From Acidimicrobiaceae bacterium (GTDB lineage Bacteria > Actinomycetota > Acidimicrobiia > Acidimicrobiales > RAAP-2): a stretch of DNA of 39,093 nt. Below the pieces are notes generated by a model. That model was given only the letters and a program-made list of their open reading frames with translations. It searched no databases and was not told the DNA's origin. The stretch lies in assembly GCA_003133545.1 (NCBI GenBank), contig PKYA01000188.1, forward strand, positions 1 to 39,093. Reading direction: 5' to 3'. Below, piece by piece: positions 1 to 8,519 of the stretch. The first letter of the stretch is position 1. The number at the start of each line of letters is the position of its first letter. The translations under genes were made by a program, and so were the position numbers.

Positions 1-606
1 GGGCCGTCCGGCTCGGGCAAGAGCACGCTGTTGACCATCGCCGGCAGCCTCGAGGATCCGACCAGTGGTGAGGTGCGTATCGGAGGTGCCTCGCTTTCGA
101 GGATGTCGCGCAACGACAAGGCCCGTCTGCGCCGACGTTCGATCGGTTATGTCTTCCAGGACTTCAACTTGTTACCCGGTCTCACCGCGGTGGAGAACGT
201 CTCGTTGCCCCTGGAGCTCGACGGGTTGACGGCGCGGAAGGCCCGGGTCGCCGGCATGGCGGCACTGGACGAGCTCGGCATGGGCGATCGCGCCGGCCAT
301 TACCCCGACCAGCTCTCCGGTGGCGAGCGCCAACGCGTCGCCATCGCCCGAGCCGTCGTGGGCGAGCGGCACCTCTTGCTGGCCGACGAGCCCTCCGGTG
401 CGCTCGATTCGGAGAATGGCGAGGCGGTTATGCGCCTGGTGCTCACTGCCTGCCGCCGCGGCGTGGCCGCCGTGGTCGTCACGCACGACGCCCAATTAGC
501 CTCGTGGGCCGACCGGGTGATCTTCATACGCGACGGGCAGATGGTCGATCAGACCACCACCCCGACCGGGCCCGAAGCGCTCCTCGCCCGCAACGCCCAT
601 TCGTGA
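1..606 (+). CDS. ABC transporter ATP-binding protein, MacB/LolD type (5' end outside window)
   Basis: ATPase subunit of an ABC transporter that works with the FtsX-type permease encoded next. The reading frame is open from base 1, which begins inside the Walker A loop (GPSGSGKST). Roughly the first 35-45 residues lie outside the window. The Q-loop (VFQDFNLLPGLTAVENV), the ABC signature (LSGGERQRVAIARA), Walker B with the catalytic Glu (LLLADEPSGALD) and the H-loop (VTHD) are all intact. These are the marks of the MacB/LolD/SalX subfamily, which drives export or mechanotransmission rather than import. The stop codon overlaps the GTG start of the permease by 4 nt (GTGA), so the two are probably translated in a coupled way. 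The substrate cannot be told from sequence. Confidence 0.95.
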   Translation, partial: GPSGSGKSTLLTIAGSLEDPTSGEVRIGGASLSRMSRNDKARLRRRSIGYVFQDFNLLPGLTAVENVSLPLELDGLTARKARVAGMAALDELGMGDRAGHYPDQLSGGERQRVAIARAVVGERHLLLADEPSGALDSENGEAVMRLVLTACRRGVAAVVVTHDAQLASWADRVIFIRDGQMVDQTTTPTGPEALLARNAHS

Positions 607-3104
607 CGATCACGCTCGAACGCCCGGCTGTCGACCTGGGGACCGGCGACGGCGGCATGCCGGCGCGTCGGGCCGTCGTCCGCTGGGCCTGGCGTCTGTT
701 CAGGCGTGAATGGCGCCAGCAGCTGCTGGTGCTCGCCCTGATCGTCGTGGCCGTGGCGGCCACGTTCGTGGGCGCAACGGTCGCCACCAATACGCCGCCT
801 CCGGCCAATGCCGGGTTCGGGTCCGCCCAGGACCAGGCCACGTTCCAGGGGTCACCTGCGCAGCTGGGTCGCGATATTGCACAGGTGCAGCAGCGCTTCC
901 ATCAGATCGATGTCATCGAGAACCAAACGCTCAGCATCCCCGGCTCCATCGGTACCTACGATCTGCGCGCCCAGAACCCCAGGGGACCCTTCGGTCAGCC
1001 CATGCTCTCGCTGGTGAGCGGGCAGTACCCCGTCGGTGCGGGCCAGGTGGCCCTGACGGGTGGCGTTGCGTCCTCCCTGAACCTCAAGGTCGGTGACATC
1101 TGGCACCAAGCGGGACAGTTCCGACGAATCGTCGGGATAGTGGAGAACCCCCAGAGCCTGCTCGACGAATTTGCCCTGGTGGCGCCCGGGCAAGTGGCGC
1201 AACCGACCCAGGCGACGGTGCTGTTCGACGCGCACGGTGTCGACGTGGTCGCCCTCGGTCCCAACTTTCAGTCCGTAGGGGGCGCAGCACCGAGTAACGG
1301 GTTGAACCCCGAGACCATCGTGCTGGCCCTTGCCACGCTGGGGATGCTGCTCATCGCGCTGGTTGCGATAGGGGGCTTCACCGTGCTGGCGCAGCGCCGG
1401 CTCCGCTCCATCGGCATGCTCGGATCGCTTGGCGCCACCGATGACAACATCAGCCTGGTCGTACGGGCCAACGGTCTCGTCGTCGGTGTCGTAGGAACGC
1501 TGCTCGGCGTCCTGCTGGGAATGGCAGTGTGGCTGGCGTACCGCCCGCACGTCGAATCGAGCGCCCACCACCTCATCGGGGTGTTCGCCTTGCCGTGGAC
1601 GGTCATCGGCGCCTCCATGGTCCTGGCCATCGTCGCCACGTTCTTCGCCGCTTCAAGGCCGGCCCGTGCCATCACCAGGGTGCCTATAGTGGCGGCTCTT
1701 TCGGGGCGCCCGCCGGCCCCGAAGGCCGTGCACCGCTCGGCGGTGCCCGGGGTGGTCGCCCTCGGAGTGGCGTTCCTCCTTCTGTCGTCCGCCGGGGCGG
1801 GCAATGGCGGAGATGCGGGCGCGCTCATCTTCGGGTTGGTCGCCCTGATTGTCGCCGTCGTCCTGCTGTCCCCTCTCGGCCTGGCCGTGTTGGCCCGACT
1901 GGCCCGACGTGGGCCGATCGCCGTGCGCCTGGCCGTGCGCGACCTCGCGCGCTATCGCTCCCGGTCGGGCTCCGCCCTGGCCGCCATCAGTCTCGGCGTG
2001 CTGATCGCCGTCATCATCTGCCTCATCTCCGCCGCCCGGTATGGCAACGTCCTCGACTACGCGGGACCCAACCTGACCTCGAACCAGATCAACGTCTACA
2101 CGCCGAACGCTCCCCAAGGCGGCGGCGGTCCAGTGGCGTCGACTGCGGGCAGCTCGCCCAAGTCCATCGCACAGACCGTCGACGGCATCGCCGCGGCCCT
2201 CGGAACCCGTGACGTGGTCGAGCTCGAGTCGACCAGCGCCACCCTGCAGCATGCGGCGGGGGGGCGCCAGTTCTCCGGGCAGGTCTATGTGGCCACCCCC
2301 GCTCTCCTCGAGGCCTTCGGGATCACGGCGTCACAGGTCGATCCCGACGCCGACGTCCTCACTATGCGCCCGGGGCTGTCGGGCATCTCCGAAATGCAGC
2401 TGGTCTACGGCAACTACTTCGGGTCCGATGGGAACGGCCCTGGAAAAGGCTCTGGCTCGGCGTTCCCCTGTCCCGCCGACGAGTGCCTGGCCAACCCGTC
2501 CATCCAGGAGGTGCGCGCGCTTCCGGCCGGGACCTCGGCCCCCAACACGGTGATCACCGAGCACGCCGTGCACCAGCTCGGTCTGCACGTCAGCACCGCC
2601 GGTTGGCTGCTCCAGACCGCACAACCGCTCACCGCTTCGCAGATCACCAATGCCCGGCTGACGGCCGCGGCGGGCGGGTTGACCGTGGAGACCAAGAACG
2701 ATCAGCCCACCTCGTCCGAGATCATCAACTGGGCCACGGTGTTCGGCATCCTCCTGGCGCTGGGCGTGCTGGCCATGACGGTCGGATTGATCCGCAGTGA
2801 GACGGCGAGCGACCTTCGCATCCTCACCGCCACCGGTGCCGGTCGCACTACCCGGCGCACCCTCGCCGCCACCACCGCCGGCTCGCTGGCTCTGCTCGGC
2901 GCGGTGTTCGGCACGGTCGGCGGCTACATCGCGGTGATCGCCTTCTCGCGCAGCAACTCGCTCGACGGCCTCTCGTCGCTGGGCAACGTCCCGGTCGAGA
3001 ACCTCTTGGTGATCCTCGTCGGCATGCCCTTGATCGCGCTCGGAGTCGGCTACATCCTCACGGGACGCGAGCCACGCGGGCTTGCCCACCAGCCGCTCGA
3101 ATAA
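603..3104 (+). CDS. ABC transporter permease with two FtsX domains
   Basis: Integral membrane partner of the preceding ATPase, 833 aa. A first membrane helix near residues 36-60 is followed by a long extracytoplasmic segment. A first FtsX block of about four helices follows (about 235-400), then a pair of helices (about 415-470), a helix near 490-510, a second extracytoplasmic segment, and a final FtsX block (about 705-825). This is the fused arrangement of MacB/YknZ-like permeases in Gram-positive bacteria. I chose GTG at 603 because the frame upstream lies inside the ATPase gene and has no permease-like sequence, and because this GTG overlaps the ATPase stop. The second outer segment holds a CPADEC motif, a possible disulfide. 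Export of a peptide, lipid or lipoprotein is likely but unproven. Confidence 0.9.
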   Translation: MTITLERPAVDLGTGDGGMPARRAVVRWAWRLFRREWRQQLLVLALIVVAVAATFVGATVATNTPPPANAGFGSAQDQATFQGSPAQLGRDIAQVQQRFHQIDVIENQTLSIPGSIGTYDLRAQNPRGPFGQPMLSLVSGQYPVGAGQVALTGGVASSLNLKVGDIWHQAGQFRRIVGIVENPQSLLDEFALVAPGQVAQPTQATVLFDAHGVDVVALGPNFQSVGGAAPSNGLNPETIVLALATLGMLLIALVAIGGFTVLAQRRLRSIGMLGSLGATDDNISLVVRANGLVVGVVGTLLGVLLGMAVWLAYRPHVESSAHHLIGVFALPWTVIGASMVLAIVATFFAASRPARAITRVPIVAALSGRPPAPKAVHRSAVPGVVALGVAFLLLSSAGAGNGGDAGALIFGLVALIVAVVLLSPLGLAVLARLARRGPIAVRLAVRDLARYRSRSGSALAAISLGVLIAVIICLISAARYGNVLDYAGPNLTSNQINVYTPNAPQGGGGPVASTAGSSPKSIAQTVDGIAAALGTRDVVELESTSATLQHAAGGRQFSGQVYVATPALLEAFGITASQVDPDADVLTMRPGLSGISEMQLVYGNYFGSDGNGPGKGSGSAFPCPADECLANPSIQEVRALPAGTSAPNTVITEHAVHQLGLHVSTAGWLLQTAQPLTASQITNARLTAAAGGLTVETKNDQPTSSEIINWATVFGILLALGVLAMTVGLIRSETASDLRILTATGAGRTTRRTLAATTAGSLALLGAVFGTVGGYIAVIAFSRSNSLDGLSSLGNVPVENLLVILVGMPLIALGVGYILTGREPRGLAHQPLE

Positions 3105-3151
3105 GCACTGCCTCCCTCGCTTGCTGCCGCGCCGCGCCGCGCAGACCGGCG

Positions 3152-4183
3152 TCACAGAGCTTCGGCGAGGCGTGACAGCGTCTTTTCCGCCGACCCCTCT
3201 TGAGCCGACGCGTGGCCGGTTCCGGCCCAGAGATTGATGCGGTCGGAGTCGCCGGCGGCGGCCGCCGCCCGGCGCAGCGGGGTTGTCAGGTGATGGATGG
3301 CCGGATAGCCCTCGGGTGCGATGGCGTCGTAGCGCGCCGTGAAGAGGTTGGGCAGAGCGCGGGCCGGCCGGCCGCTGAAGGCACGGGTGACGAGGGTCTG
3401 GCGGTCGCCACCTTCCCCCAGGGCTGATTTGTAGGGGTCCGAGGCACCGCTCTCGTCGGTCCGCAGGAGGACGGTACCTACCATGGCTGCGTCGGCTCCC
3501 GCCTGGAGGACGGCCGCCACGTCGACCCGGTTCGCCAGCCCGCCCGCGGCCACGAGGGGCAGCGCGACCACGTGGCGCACCTGTCGGACGAGGTCGGGGA
3601 GCGCCACGGGCACGGGCAGGTGGTCCGGCGTCAGCGTCCCGTAGTGCCCGCCGGCCCCAAAGCCCTGCACGGCCAGCGCGTCGACGCCGCTCGAAGCGGC
3701 GAGTCGAGCCTCTTCCGGCGTGGTCACGGTTTGCACCAGCAAGCTCCCGGCTCTGTGAAGGTCTCTTATGACCGAGGGGTCGGGGATGCCGAAGGTGAAG
3801 CTCACCACTGCCACGGGGTCGGCGCGGAGCAGGTCGACCTTGGCGTGCCACTGGTCGTCGTCCTCGAGAGGGGAGATGGACGTGAGGTCGAGGCCGTACT
3901 GGTCCGCCTCAACCTGTATGGCCACGGCGTAGCGGTGGTAGGCATCCCGGTCCACGGGGACGGGATTCGGCGCGAAGAGGTTTACCCCGAAGACGGGCGT
4001 GGACCCCCGTAGCGAACCGATCTGTGCCGCGAGCTCCTCCGCCGTCTTGTAGCCGCCGGCGAGAAAGCCAAGACTGCCGGCCCGGGTCGCCGCGGCGACC
4101 ATGGCCGGGATGGTGGGTCCCCCGGCCATCGGCGCGGCGAGGACAGGATTGCTGACGCCCAGGCTGGCGAGCAGGCCGTTCAT
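3152..4183 (-). CDS. Nitronate monooxygenase family protein (FMN-dependent TIM barrel)
   Basis: 343 aa, the usual length for the nitronate monooxygenase / 2-nitropropane dioxygenase family, soluble FMN enzymes that oxidise alkyl nitronates. Visible family features are the N-terminal PVLAAPMAGG strand, VFGVNLF, the VVSFTFG strand, VQGFGAGGHYG (the catalytic-region segment with its conserved His) and the phosphate-binding LVAAGGLAN...GADAAMVGT region. The family also contains enoyl-ACP reductase (FabK)-like members, so the substrate is open. Converges on the ABC permease with a 47-bp gap. No Shine-Dalgarno and no clear -10 stands directly before the ATG, so the start is the least certain part of the call. 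Confidence 0.9.
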   Translation of the reverse strand: MNGLLASLGVSNPVLAAPMAGGPTIPAMVAAATRAGSLGFLAGGYKTAEELAAQIGSLRGSTPVFGVNLFAPNPVPVDRDAYHRYAVAIQVEADQYGLDLTSISPLEDDDQWHAKVDLLRADPVAVVSFTFGIPDPSVIRDLHRAGSLLVQTVTTPEEARLAASSGVDALAVQGFGAGGHYGTLTPDHLPVPVALPDLVRQVRHVVALPLVAAGGLANRVDVAAVLQAGADAAMVGTVLLRTDESGASDPYKSALGEGGDRQTLVTRAFSGRPARALPNLFTARYDAIAPEGYPAIHHLTTPLRRAAAAAGDSDRINLWAGTGHASAQEGSAEKTLSRLAEAL

Positions 4184-4263
4184 GTCGCTTCGTGAAGGAG
4201 CGCGGGGTCGCCCGGGTCATTGCGGTGCGGTTCCATCTGGGTTGGAGATCATGCACCGTCGAG

Positions 4264-4286
4264 CCGGCCGGCATCTACCCGGCCGG
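4264..4286. terminator. Hairpin in the gap between zinc finger gene and nitronate monooxygenase gene
   Basis: Two copies of the self-complementary octamer CCGGCCGG (4264-4271 and 4279-4286) can pair around a 7-nt loop. There is no T-run on either side. The 281-bp gap 4184-4464 also holds a short tandem direct repeat (CCACGACGAG twice, 4299-4318) and no credible gene. The hairpin could end transcription of the zinc finger gene on the minus strand or be incidental to high GC. Confidence 0.3.
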
Positions 4287-4464
4287 ACCCGGCGTGACCC
4301 ACGACGAGCCACGACGAGTCACCATCGCGCCTTAGTGGGTCCCTGGCCCGCTGTGGCCCGCCCGAGTACATCGGGGAGTCGCTCGATCGAGTCGCTTAGG
4401 GGGCCCGACGAGGAATCGCCGGTCTAGTCCCGAACGGGGCGAATGTTCGCGATTGCAGCACTGA

Positions 4465-4827
4465 CTAGTGCAGCTTCTGCACCCAATCGTGCGGAACCTT
4501 CCCCGCCGGTCCGGGCACCGCCTGATCCAGCGGATGGTGCTGCGGGGGCACGAGTTCTGGGCCCTCGAAGGCAGCGTCCGTCCGGTAATCCCAGAACCAC
4601 TCCTCCTCCGGCTCGAAGCTGCGGATCACCGAGTGGCCCTGTGCGCGGGCGTGGCCGGTGGCATGCTGGCCCGGGGAATTGTCGCAGCAGCCGATGTGGC
4701 CGCACAGCGCACAGCGCCGCAGATGGAACCACCACCCGTCGCCCTGCAAGCACTCGACGCAGCCGGTGCCGCTCGGCGGCACGCCCGGGTCGATGGAGTC
4801 ATCCGTCACACTTGTACCCATGCACAC
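4465..4827 (-). CDS. UBP-type zinc finger protein
   Basis: 120 aa, almost wholly one UBP-type zinc finger, the domain that in eukaryotes binds the free C-terminus of ubiquitin in ubiquitin hydrolases and HDAC6. The metal-binding pattern is visible: CVEC, then CALCGHIGCCD, then His residues in the QHATGHARAQGH stretch. The typical WFWDYRTD tail follows. Stand-alone copies are common in actinobacteria, where the role is unknown. Three Met/Val starts are possible in the first seven residues (ATG at 4827, ATG at 4821, GTG at 4809). The motif content does not change with the choice. No partner gene is fused or coupled. Confidence 0.85.
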   Translation of the reverse strand: MCMGTSVTDDSIDPGVPPSGTGCVECLQGDGWWFHLRRCALCGHIGCCDNSPGQHATGHARAQGHSVIRSFEPEEEWFWDYRTDAAFEGPELVPPQHHPLDQAVPGPAGKVPHDWVQKLH

Positions 4828-4926
4828 CCCCGATCACACCGAGGAACGGTACCGACATTCGTACGCGTCGGCGATTCCCCCCGGCTGCCTCTCGCGCCCT
4901 TGGCATCTGGCACAGGATCAGCCGCC

Positions 4927-6180
4927 TCACGCCGCCACCGCGCCCGAGCCCGACATGTGCTCGATGACAAGGGCGACCCCCTGACCTGAACCCACGCACA
5001 CACCGAGCACCCCGTAGCGGGCGTGACGCAGACCGAGCTCGGTCGTCAGGGTGAGGACGTAACGGGTGCCAGAGGCTCCAAAGGGATGCCCGATGGCCAC
5101 CGCCCCGCCGTTGGGGTTCAGACGGTCGTCGGGGACCTCGAAGCCATCGAGCTGGTGCGGGAGCTCTCTGAGCACACCGAGTGCCTGGGCGGCGAAGGCC
5201 TCGTGGACCTCCCAGACGTCGATGTCGGTGGGAGACAACTTGGCCCGCTCGAGCGCCTTCGCGATGGCGAAGGCCGGCGCGATCCCCATGTACTGGGGAT
5301 CGAGGGCATGGGTGGCCGATGCCACCACCCGGGCGAGGGGCTCGACGCCCAATTCCGAGGCGGCGGGACCACTGGCCAGGACGATGGCGCTGGCACCGTC
5401 GTTCAACCCCGAGGAATTGCCGGCCGTCATCTGCGTCGTGTTCGGCTGTGGGGAGAGCCGAGCCAGTCCTTCGGCAGTCGTGTCGCCCCGGATTCCCTCG
5501 TCGTGCTCGAACATCCAAGCGGGCTGCTGCCTCGTGGCCGGGATCTCGACGGGATGTATCTCCGCGGCGAACCGGCCTGAGTCGCGGGCCGCCGCCGCGT
5601 GCTGGTGGGATCGCAAGGCGAACGCGTCGATCTCCTCGCGGGTCAACTTGTACCGGTCGGCGACGTTTTGCGCCGTCTTGATCATCTCCACGTACGCGTT
5701 GCGGGCCAGCAGCACAGGGTTGGGTGGACCGCCTGCGCCCGCCCACATGGTGTCGAGCAGGAGAACGGGGCCCCGCGGGCTGAATGGGGCGTCCCCTTTC
5801 ATCTGGGCCCAACCGGATCGGGACATGGACTCGACCCCGGCCGCCAGCCCGACCCCCAGCTCGTCGCTGCGGATGGCGTGTGCGATGTTGATGGCACCGG
5901 TCAAGGAGGAGGCGCAGAAGCGATTGATGGTGACGGCGGGCACGGAGTCGGGGAATCCGGCCGCCAAAGCTCCCCAGCGGGCGACGTCCCCCATGCCTTC
6001 GTGCGCCGTATTCACACAACCGGCATTGATATCTTCGATCCGTTCCAGGGGGACGCCGACCCGCGCGCATGCCGCCACCATCGTCTGACCGAGCAGATCG
6101 TCCGTGCGCAGATGTGACAGTGCACCGCCGTAGCGTCCGAACGGGGTGCGCACACCGCCCAGGATGAATGCCTCGGTCAT
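4927..6180 (-). CDS. Acetyl-CoA acetyltransferase (thiolase family)
   Basis: 417 aa thiolase, which condenses two acyl-CoAs or cleaves a 3-ketoacyl-CoA. The acyl-accepting Cys89 sits in NRFCASSLTG, His365 in the GHPFGASGTR motif and the second catalytic Cys395 in CVGSGQG, so the active site is complete. Its ATG overlaps the stop of the upstream osmC-like gene by 4 nt (ATGA), which fixes the start and implies a two-gene operon. Whether it runs in the degradative direction (beta-oxidation, FadA-like) or the biosynthetic direction cannot be decided from sequence. Confidence 0.94.
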   Translation of the reverse strand: MTEAFILGGVRTPFGRYGGALSHLRTDDLLGQTMVAACARVGVPLERIEDINAGCVNTAHEGMGDVARWGALAAGFPDSVPAVTINRFCASSLTGAINIAHAIRSDELGVGLAAGVESMSRSGWAQMKGDAPFSPRGPVLLLDTMWAGAGGPPNPVLLARNAYVEMIKTAQNVADRYKLTREEIDAFALRSHQHAAAARDSGRFAAEIHPVEIPATRQQPAWMFEHDEGIRGDTTAEGLARLSPQPNTTQMTAGNSSGLNDGASAIVLASGPAASELGVEPLARVVASATHALDPQYMGIAPAFAIAKALERAKLSPTDIDVWEVHEAFAAQALGVLRELPHQLDGFEVPDDRLNPNGGAVAIGHPFGASGTRYVLTLTTELGLRHARYGVLGVCVGSGQGVALVIEHMSGSGAVAA

Positions 6181-6602
6181 TGCGCCAGCGAGGCTTCGAG
6201 TGTGATCTCCGGAACCCCGGCGAGAGCCCTGCTCACCGGGCAGCCCGCCTTGGCGGCGGAGGCGTGGGCGGAGAAGGTCGCGTCATCCATGCCCGGCACC
6301 CGCCCGACGGTCACCAGCTCGATCTTGGTGATCGTGGGGACGCCGTCGACGGGTCGCAGCGTGACCGTGGCGTCCGTGTGGACCGATTCGGGCGGGCTTC
6401 CCGCTTGGGCCAGGAGGTTCGACAGCGCCATTGAGAAGCAGGCGGCGTGAGCGGCAGCGATCAACTGCTCGGGATTGGAGCCCGGGCCGTCCTCGAAGCG
6501 GGACTTGTAGGTGTAACCCCCGCGTATGGAGTCACCCGCAGTGAACGTACCCGTCCCGGAGGGGACGTCCCCTTTCCACTCGGCGCTTCCCCTTGCTGGC
6601 AT
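6177..6602 (-). CDS. OsmC family peroxiredoxin-like protein
   Basis: 141 aa. OsmC/Ohr proteins reduce organic hydroperoxides with a pair of cysteines. Here they are Cys55 (AHAACFSMAL) and Cys121 (AAKAGCPVSRAL), both in the expected places. The opening AEWKGDVPSGTGTF and the NPEQLIAAAHAACFSMAL helix are typical of the OsmC branch rather than Ohr. The frame runs on upstream, but I chose the ATG at 6602 because a strong Shine-Dalgarno (AAGGAGGAG) precedes it and the known N-terminus starts here. First gene of an operon with the thiolase. Confidence 0.92.
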   Translation of the reverse strand: MPARGSAEWKGDVPSGTGTFTAGDSIRGGYTYKSRFEDGPGSNPEQLIAAAHAACFSMALSNLLAQAGSPPESVHTDATVTLRPVDGVPTITKIELVTVGRVPGMDDATFSAHASAAKAGCPVSRALAGVPEITLEASLAQ

Positions 6603-6713
6603 GATCTCCTCCTTGGAACGCTGCCGCTGCTGCTTCTGGCCTCGGGTCCTCCCTGTCATAGCGCGGCCGGCATCCGTCATTGCAGCGGTGGATCGTGCAG
6701 GGCGGCTCGCTGC

Positions 6714-6741
6714 CACGCCAGCACAATCACGCCAGCACAAT
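6714..6741. repeat. Perfect 14-bp tandem duplication in the osmC / VOC-APH intergenic region
   Basis: CACGCCAGCACAAT occurs twice head to tail with no mismatch. It lies between the divergent osmC gene (start 6602) and the VOC-APH gene (start 6888), so it is in the shared upstream region. A pair of direct repeats 14 bp apart could be a regulator site or a recent slippage duplication. Confidence 0.75.
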
Positions 6742-6795
6742 TATGAAAAGATTCGACGGATGCTAGGCCGAAGGTCGCACCACGAGGAAGAGATT

Positions 6796-6867
6796 ATGTG
6801 CCGGGGCGTGATCGCCGAGCGCCTCTCCGCGGGGTTCTTCGCGGTGCGAGAGAGCCAGTTCCTCTAA
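6796..6867 (+). CDS. Possible 23-residue upstream ORF before the VOC-APH gene
   Basis: A short frame starting ATG at 6796 and ending TAA at 6865-6867. It has a purine-rich GGAAGAG suitably placed before the ATG and ends 20 bp before the VOC-APH start. The product (begins MCRGVIAERLS) resembles nothing I know. It could be a leader peptide or chance. The same bases also read as a -10-like GATTAT. Confidence 0.2.
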   Translation: MCRGVIAERLSAGFFAVRESQFL

Positions 6868-6887
6868 GTCAGGGTCGGAGGAACGTC

Positions 6888-8195
6888 ATGGCGCCCTGGA
6901 CCCGGCTGCACCACTTCAGTCCGGTCTTCCCCGTCAAGGACCTGCGCCGCGCGCTGGACCACTACGCGTCGCTGGGCTTTGTCACGAATGCCGATGCCGG
7001 GGGTGACGAGTATGGGTTTGCCGATCGCGACGGGATCGGGCTGCACCTGGAGGCAGGGCCGGGGCGAGATCCGGGGCAGACCTATCTCTACGTGGAGGAC
7101 GCCGATGCCCTGTACGAGGAATGGACCCGTCCCGGAATCGGCGGATCTACCCGCCGGGTGCACGATACCGAGTACAGGTTGCGGGAGGGCGCACACATTG
7201 ATCCCGACGGGAACCTGATCCGCTTCGGCTCGCCGCTCGTGGAGCCCCCGGAGGTGACGCGCCTGCGGGAGCATCTCGAGTCGCAGTACCGGATCGAGGT
7301 GGCGGGGCTGTCCGAGCTTGACCTCGGTGTCTTCCGCGTTGATCGGCGCGACGGCCCCAGTTGGGTCGCACGCTGCTTTCCGTCGGTACGGCCCATGGAG
7401 CGCGCCGAAGGGGATGGCGAGATCCTACGGTTCCTGGCTGAAGCCGATTTCCCCGCCGAGAGATGCGCGGCACCGGTGCCGACTTCGATCGTCGACGGGC
7501 GGCCCGTTCTGGTCACCGAGCACATCGCAGCGGTCCCGCGGAACGAGCGGCGGGCAACGATCCGCAACTTCGGCGGGCTCCGCCACCTCGGCGCACTGCT
7601 CGGGCGCCTCCATGCCATGCCCGAGGGGACAGGCGCGGTGTGCCGTCAGGGAGGTGCCTGGCACCACCTGGCGGATGGCGGGCCGGGCGAGGAGATCGCC
7701 GCGGCGCAAGGGATGCTGCACGACGCTGCCGATCTGGTGCCAACGGGACAGCGACACCTCTACGATTCGATCAGCGCCGAACTCCATGCTCTCGACGACT
7801 GCACAGGGCTGCCCCAGGCCTTGATCCATCCGGATTTCGTGCTCGCGAACGTGGTCGCCTCCCCCGACCGCGGGCTCGTCGTCGTCGACTGGACGGGCGC
7901 CGGGCGGGGCCCACGGCTGTGGTCACTCGCCTTCTTCTTGTTCTCGGAGGGCGCCAAGAACCTGCACCGCGTCGACCGGATCGTCGCCGGGTACCGTCCC
8001 TACATTCGTCTCGAGCCAGAGGAGCTGTCGCGCCTTGCGACGGTGATGCGTGCGAGGCCGGCGATCCTGGCATCGTGGGTATTCTGCACCGGCCGTAGCA
8101 GTCTGGCGGTCGCCGCCCAGGAGATGGCGGCCCGATGCGAGATTGCGGACGCCGTCGCGGCACAGGCGCGGGCGGCGTTTGCCGATCAGGCTTGA
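6888..8195 (+). CDS. Fusion of a VOC (bleomycin-resistance-like) domain and an APH-type phosphotransferase
   Basis: 435 aa with two domains. Residues about 5-115 are a VOC domain of the bleomycin-resistance type (FSPVFPVKDLRRALDHYASLGF ... HIDPDGNLIRFGSP). Residues about 135-420 are an aminoglycoside/choline-kinase-like fold with the Brenner-type catalytic loop H314-P-D316-FVLA-N321, D334-W335 (VVDWTGAGRGP, the metal-binding Asp) and LGALLGRLHAMP. All key kinase residues are present. Start at ATG 6888, chosen because GGAGGA lies 6 nt upstream and the VOC fold begins right after. The frame upstream is unlike protein. It may be a small-molecule kinase with a built-in ligand-binding or sequestering domain; antibiotic resistance is only one option. 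Confidence 0.85.
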   Translation: MAPWTRLHHFSPVFPVKDLRRALDHYASLGFVTNADAGGDEYGFADRDGIGLHLEAGPGRDPGQTYLYVEDADALYEEWTRPGIGGSTRRVHDTEYRLREGAHIDPDGNLIRFGSPLVEPPEVTRLREHLESQYRIEVAGLSELDLGVFRVDRRDGPSWVARCFPSVRPMERAEGDGEILRFLAEADFPAERCAAPVPTSIVDGRPVLVTEHIAAVPRNERRATIRNFGGLRHLGALLGRLHAMPEGTGAVCRQGGAWHHLADGGPGEEIAAAQGMLHDAADLVPTGQRHLYDSISAELHALDDCTGLPQALIHPDFVLANVVASPDRGLVVVDWTGAGRGPRLWSLAFFLFSEGAKNLHRVDRIVAGYRPYIRLEPEELSRLATVMRARPAILASWVFCTGRSSLAVAAQEMAARCEIADAVAAQARAAFADQA

Positions 8196-8497
8196 TGCAG
8201 TCGGGCCAGGTGGTGCTGGAGGTAACCGACTCGGGCTCCGGCATGGACGACGAGGGCGGGGTGCACGCGCTCGACCGCTTCTGGAGGGCGGACTCGGCGC
8301 GGACAAAGGCGGGCAGCGGTCTCGGCCTCTTCATTGTGCGCGGGATCGCATCGGCGCACGGAGGACACGTCAGCCTCACATCGGATCCTCGGCGAGGCAC
8401 CAAGGTGCGTGTCGTTCTTCCAATCTCGCCGCCACGCGTGGCCCCATTAGCCGCCCGGCCATGTCCGGCGAGGGAGATGGCTCCATTCGCCGTGTGA
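8195..8497 (+). pseudogene. Sensor histidine kinase remnant (C-terminal ATPase half only)
   Basis: About 100 aa that match only the end of a histidine kinase ATP-binding domain: VTDSGSGM (G1/D box), FWRADSARTKAGSGLGLFIVRGIASAHGG (F and G2 boxes) and TSDPRRGTKVRVVLP. The dimerisation/phospho-acceptor His region and the N-box are absent, so it cannot be a working kinase. The frame begins as TGATG at the stop of the VOC-APH gene, meaning the 5' part has been lost at exactly that junction. The last 20 or so residues after VVLPIS look like read-through into non-coding sequence. Confidence 0.75.
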
Positions 8498-8519
8498 TGA
8501 CCGTGACAGTACGAATCGC

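Noticed and set aside
2331-3851. A 506-codon minus-strand frame across the permease and nitronate monooxygenase genes
   Set aside because: It spans two well-supported genes and the gap between them, is Arg/Gly-rich and shows no motif.
4184-4464. Possible gene in the gap before the zinc finger gene
   Set aside because: Frames here are short, Arg/Pro-rich and lack start signals. Only a hairpin and a small direct repeat are visible.
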